A stretch of DNA of 5,829 bases. It comes from Candidatus Methylomirabilota bacterium (GTDB taxonomy: Bacteria; Methylomirabilota; Methylomirabilia; Methylomirabilales; Methylomirabilaceae). Position 1 is the first letter of the stretch. Every line of letters begins with the position of its first letter. Positions 5,338-5,829 of the stretch are shown piece by piece. The stretch spans positions 1 through 5,829 of the forward strand of contig JAGWRQ010000140.1 in NCBI GenBank assembly GCA_028869615.1. The letters are read 5' to 3'. A program made the translations under genes and the position numbers. Below the pieces are notes generated by a model. The model was not told where the DNA came from, did no database searches, and was given only the letters and a program-made list of their open reading frames with translations.

Positions 5338-5829
5338 TTACAGATCGACCAGACGATTCTGAAACGCAAACCGGACCAGCGCGGCGCGGTTGCCGCCGAT
5401 GCGAAGCTTCTTGCGGATTCGCGCGGCATGGTTCTCAACGGTCCGAACGGATAGTTGAAGCGCTCCGGCGATCTCTTTGTCGGGCAAACCCTGTGCGATA
5501 CGCTGGAGCACCTGAGTCTCGCGGGACGTCAGACGCGCGCCCGAGCCGCTGTCCGGCGGCCCCTGTGCACGCTGGGCTACCCGATCTTCGATCCGCGGAT
5601 AGACAACGCCGGACGTCGCCAGGCTCTCCTCGGACGTTCGATAGTAGATGGCGAAGGCGCAATTGCACGGCGGCGTCCCCGAGCATGCGCTCACACAGAC
5701 CTTGACGTCGCCGATCGCCTCCGCTATGGCCCCACCAAAGAGTCCGGAACCGAACTCGCACAGGTACGATCCGGATTCATTCGACTCCGCCAGCTCGCAC
5801 CCCAGCACAGCGATCCGAATCACGCCTTC
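5338..5829 (-). CDS. V4R-like sensor / LuxR-type HTH transcriptional regulator, N-terminus beyond window
   Basis: The last 163 or so codons of a regulator that enters from the right edge. The frame stays open to the edge and the first possible start (GTG at 5823) falls inside what looks like a domain, so the gene is treated as 5'-partial. The N-terminal part resembles the end of a V4R (4-vinyl reductase) domain: a CELAES segment, then CEFGSGLFGGAIAEAIGD, then VCVSACSG followed by CNCAF. It has Cys at 9, 22, 43, 47, 53 and 55 counted from that GTG; V4R domains bind small hydrophobic ligands and often zinc through such Cys. The C-terminus (about 97-161) is a LuxR/GerE helix-turn-helix: LTSRETQVLQRIAQGLPDKEIA and LSVRTVENHAARIRKKL. 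No receiver domain is visible, so a one-component sensor is inferred. The HTH call is firm; the V4R call is moderate. It ends with TAA, about 150 bp before the radical SAM gene. Confidence 0.85.
   Translation of the reverse strand, partial: EGVIRIAVLGCELAESNESGSYLCEFGSGLFGGAIAEAIGDVKVCVSACSGTPPCNCAFAIYYRTSEESLATSGVVYPRIEDRVAQRAQGPPDSGSGARLTSRETQVLQRIAQGLPDKEIAGALQLSVRTVENHAARIRKKLRIGGNRAALVRFAFQNRLVDL

Overview
The window is a moderately GC-rich bacterial segment with every supportable gene on the minus strand. Gene content (a double-domain radical SAM protein next to RNase G, a DsrE-family protein, a V4R-LuxR regulator) fits a deep-branching environmental lineage such as NC10/Methylomirabilota, Nitrospirota or a former deltaproteobacterial group. 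This placement is an impression from gene style and was not tested.

Reading in the direction of transcription (high to low coordinates): (1) the 3' part of a regulator with a V4R-like Cys-rich sensor segment and a LuxR/GerE DNA-binding domain, entering from the right edge and ending at 5338; (2) a gap of about 150 bp holding a good sigma70-type promoter and a 10-bp inverted repeat; (3) a long radical SAM / DUF2344 fusion protein (5188-2588); (4) RNase G, whose ATG overlaps the preceding stop (2588-1056); (5) a PD-(D/E)XK nuclease of the RecB/Cas4 type (1050-355); (6) a small DsrE-family protein starting at 311 and running off the left edge. Genes 3 to 6 are separated by -1, 5 and 43 bases and look like one operon.

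The most striking feature is the DsrE gene. A conventional reading stops it after 79 codons, but the frame continues with good family character to the window edge, interrupted only by two TGA codons at residues 80 and 83. These are exactly the two positions of the CxxC motif that DsrE-like proteins usually carry (IYxCGxCxxARG). The product therefore reads as U-G-G-U, a candidate selenoprotein with two selenocysteines in place of the redox cysteines. Two overlapping, mutually exclusive hairpins lie just downstream. Each has a G-starting apical loop, 19 nt after the first UGA and 20 nt after the second, as expected of bacterial SECIS elements. UGA acts as a normal stop for the nuclease gene and the radical SAM gene in the same window, so a genome-wide UGA reassignment is unlikely.

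A second oddity is a repeat-like, low-complexity segment (GTTTCGGG units with an inverted copy) lying in frame in the linker between the two halves of the radical SAM protein. No RNA genes, CRISPR array, transposase or clear intrinsic terminator were seen.
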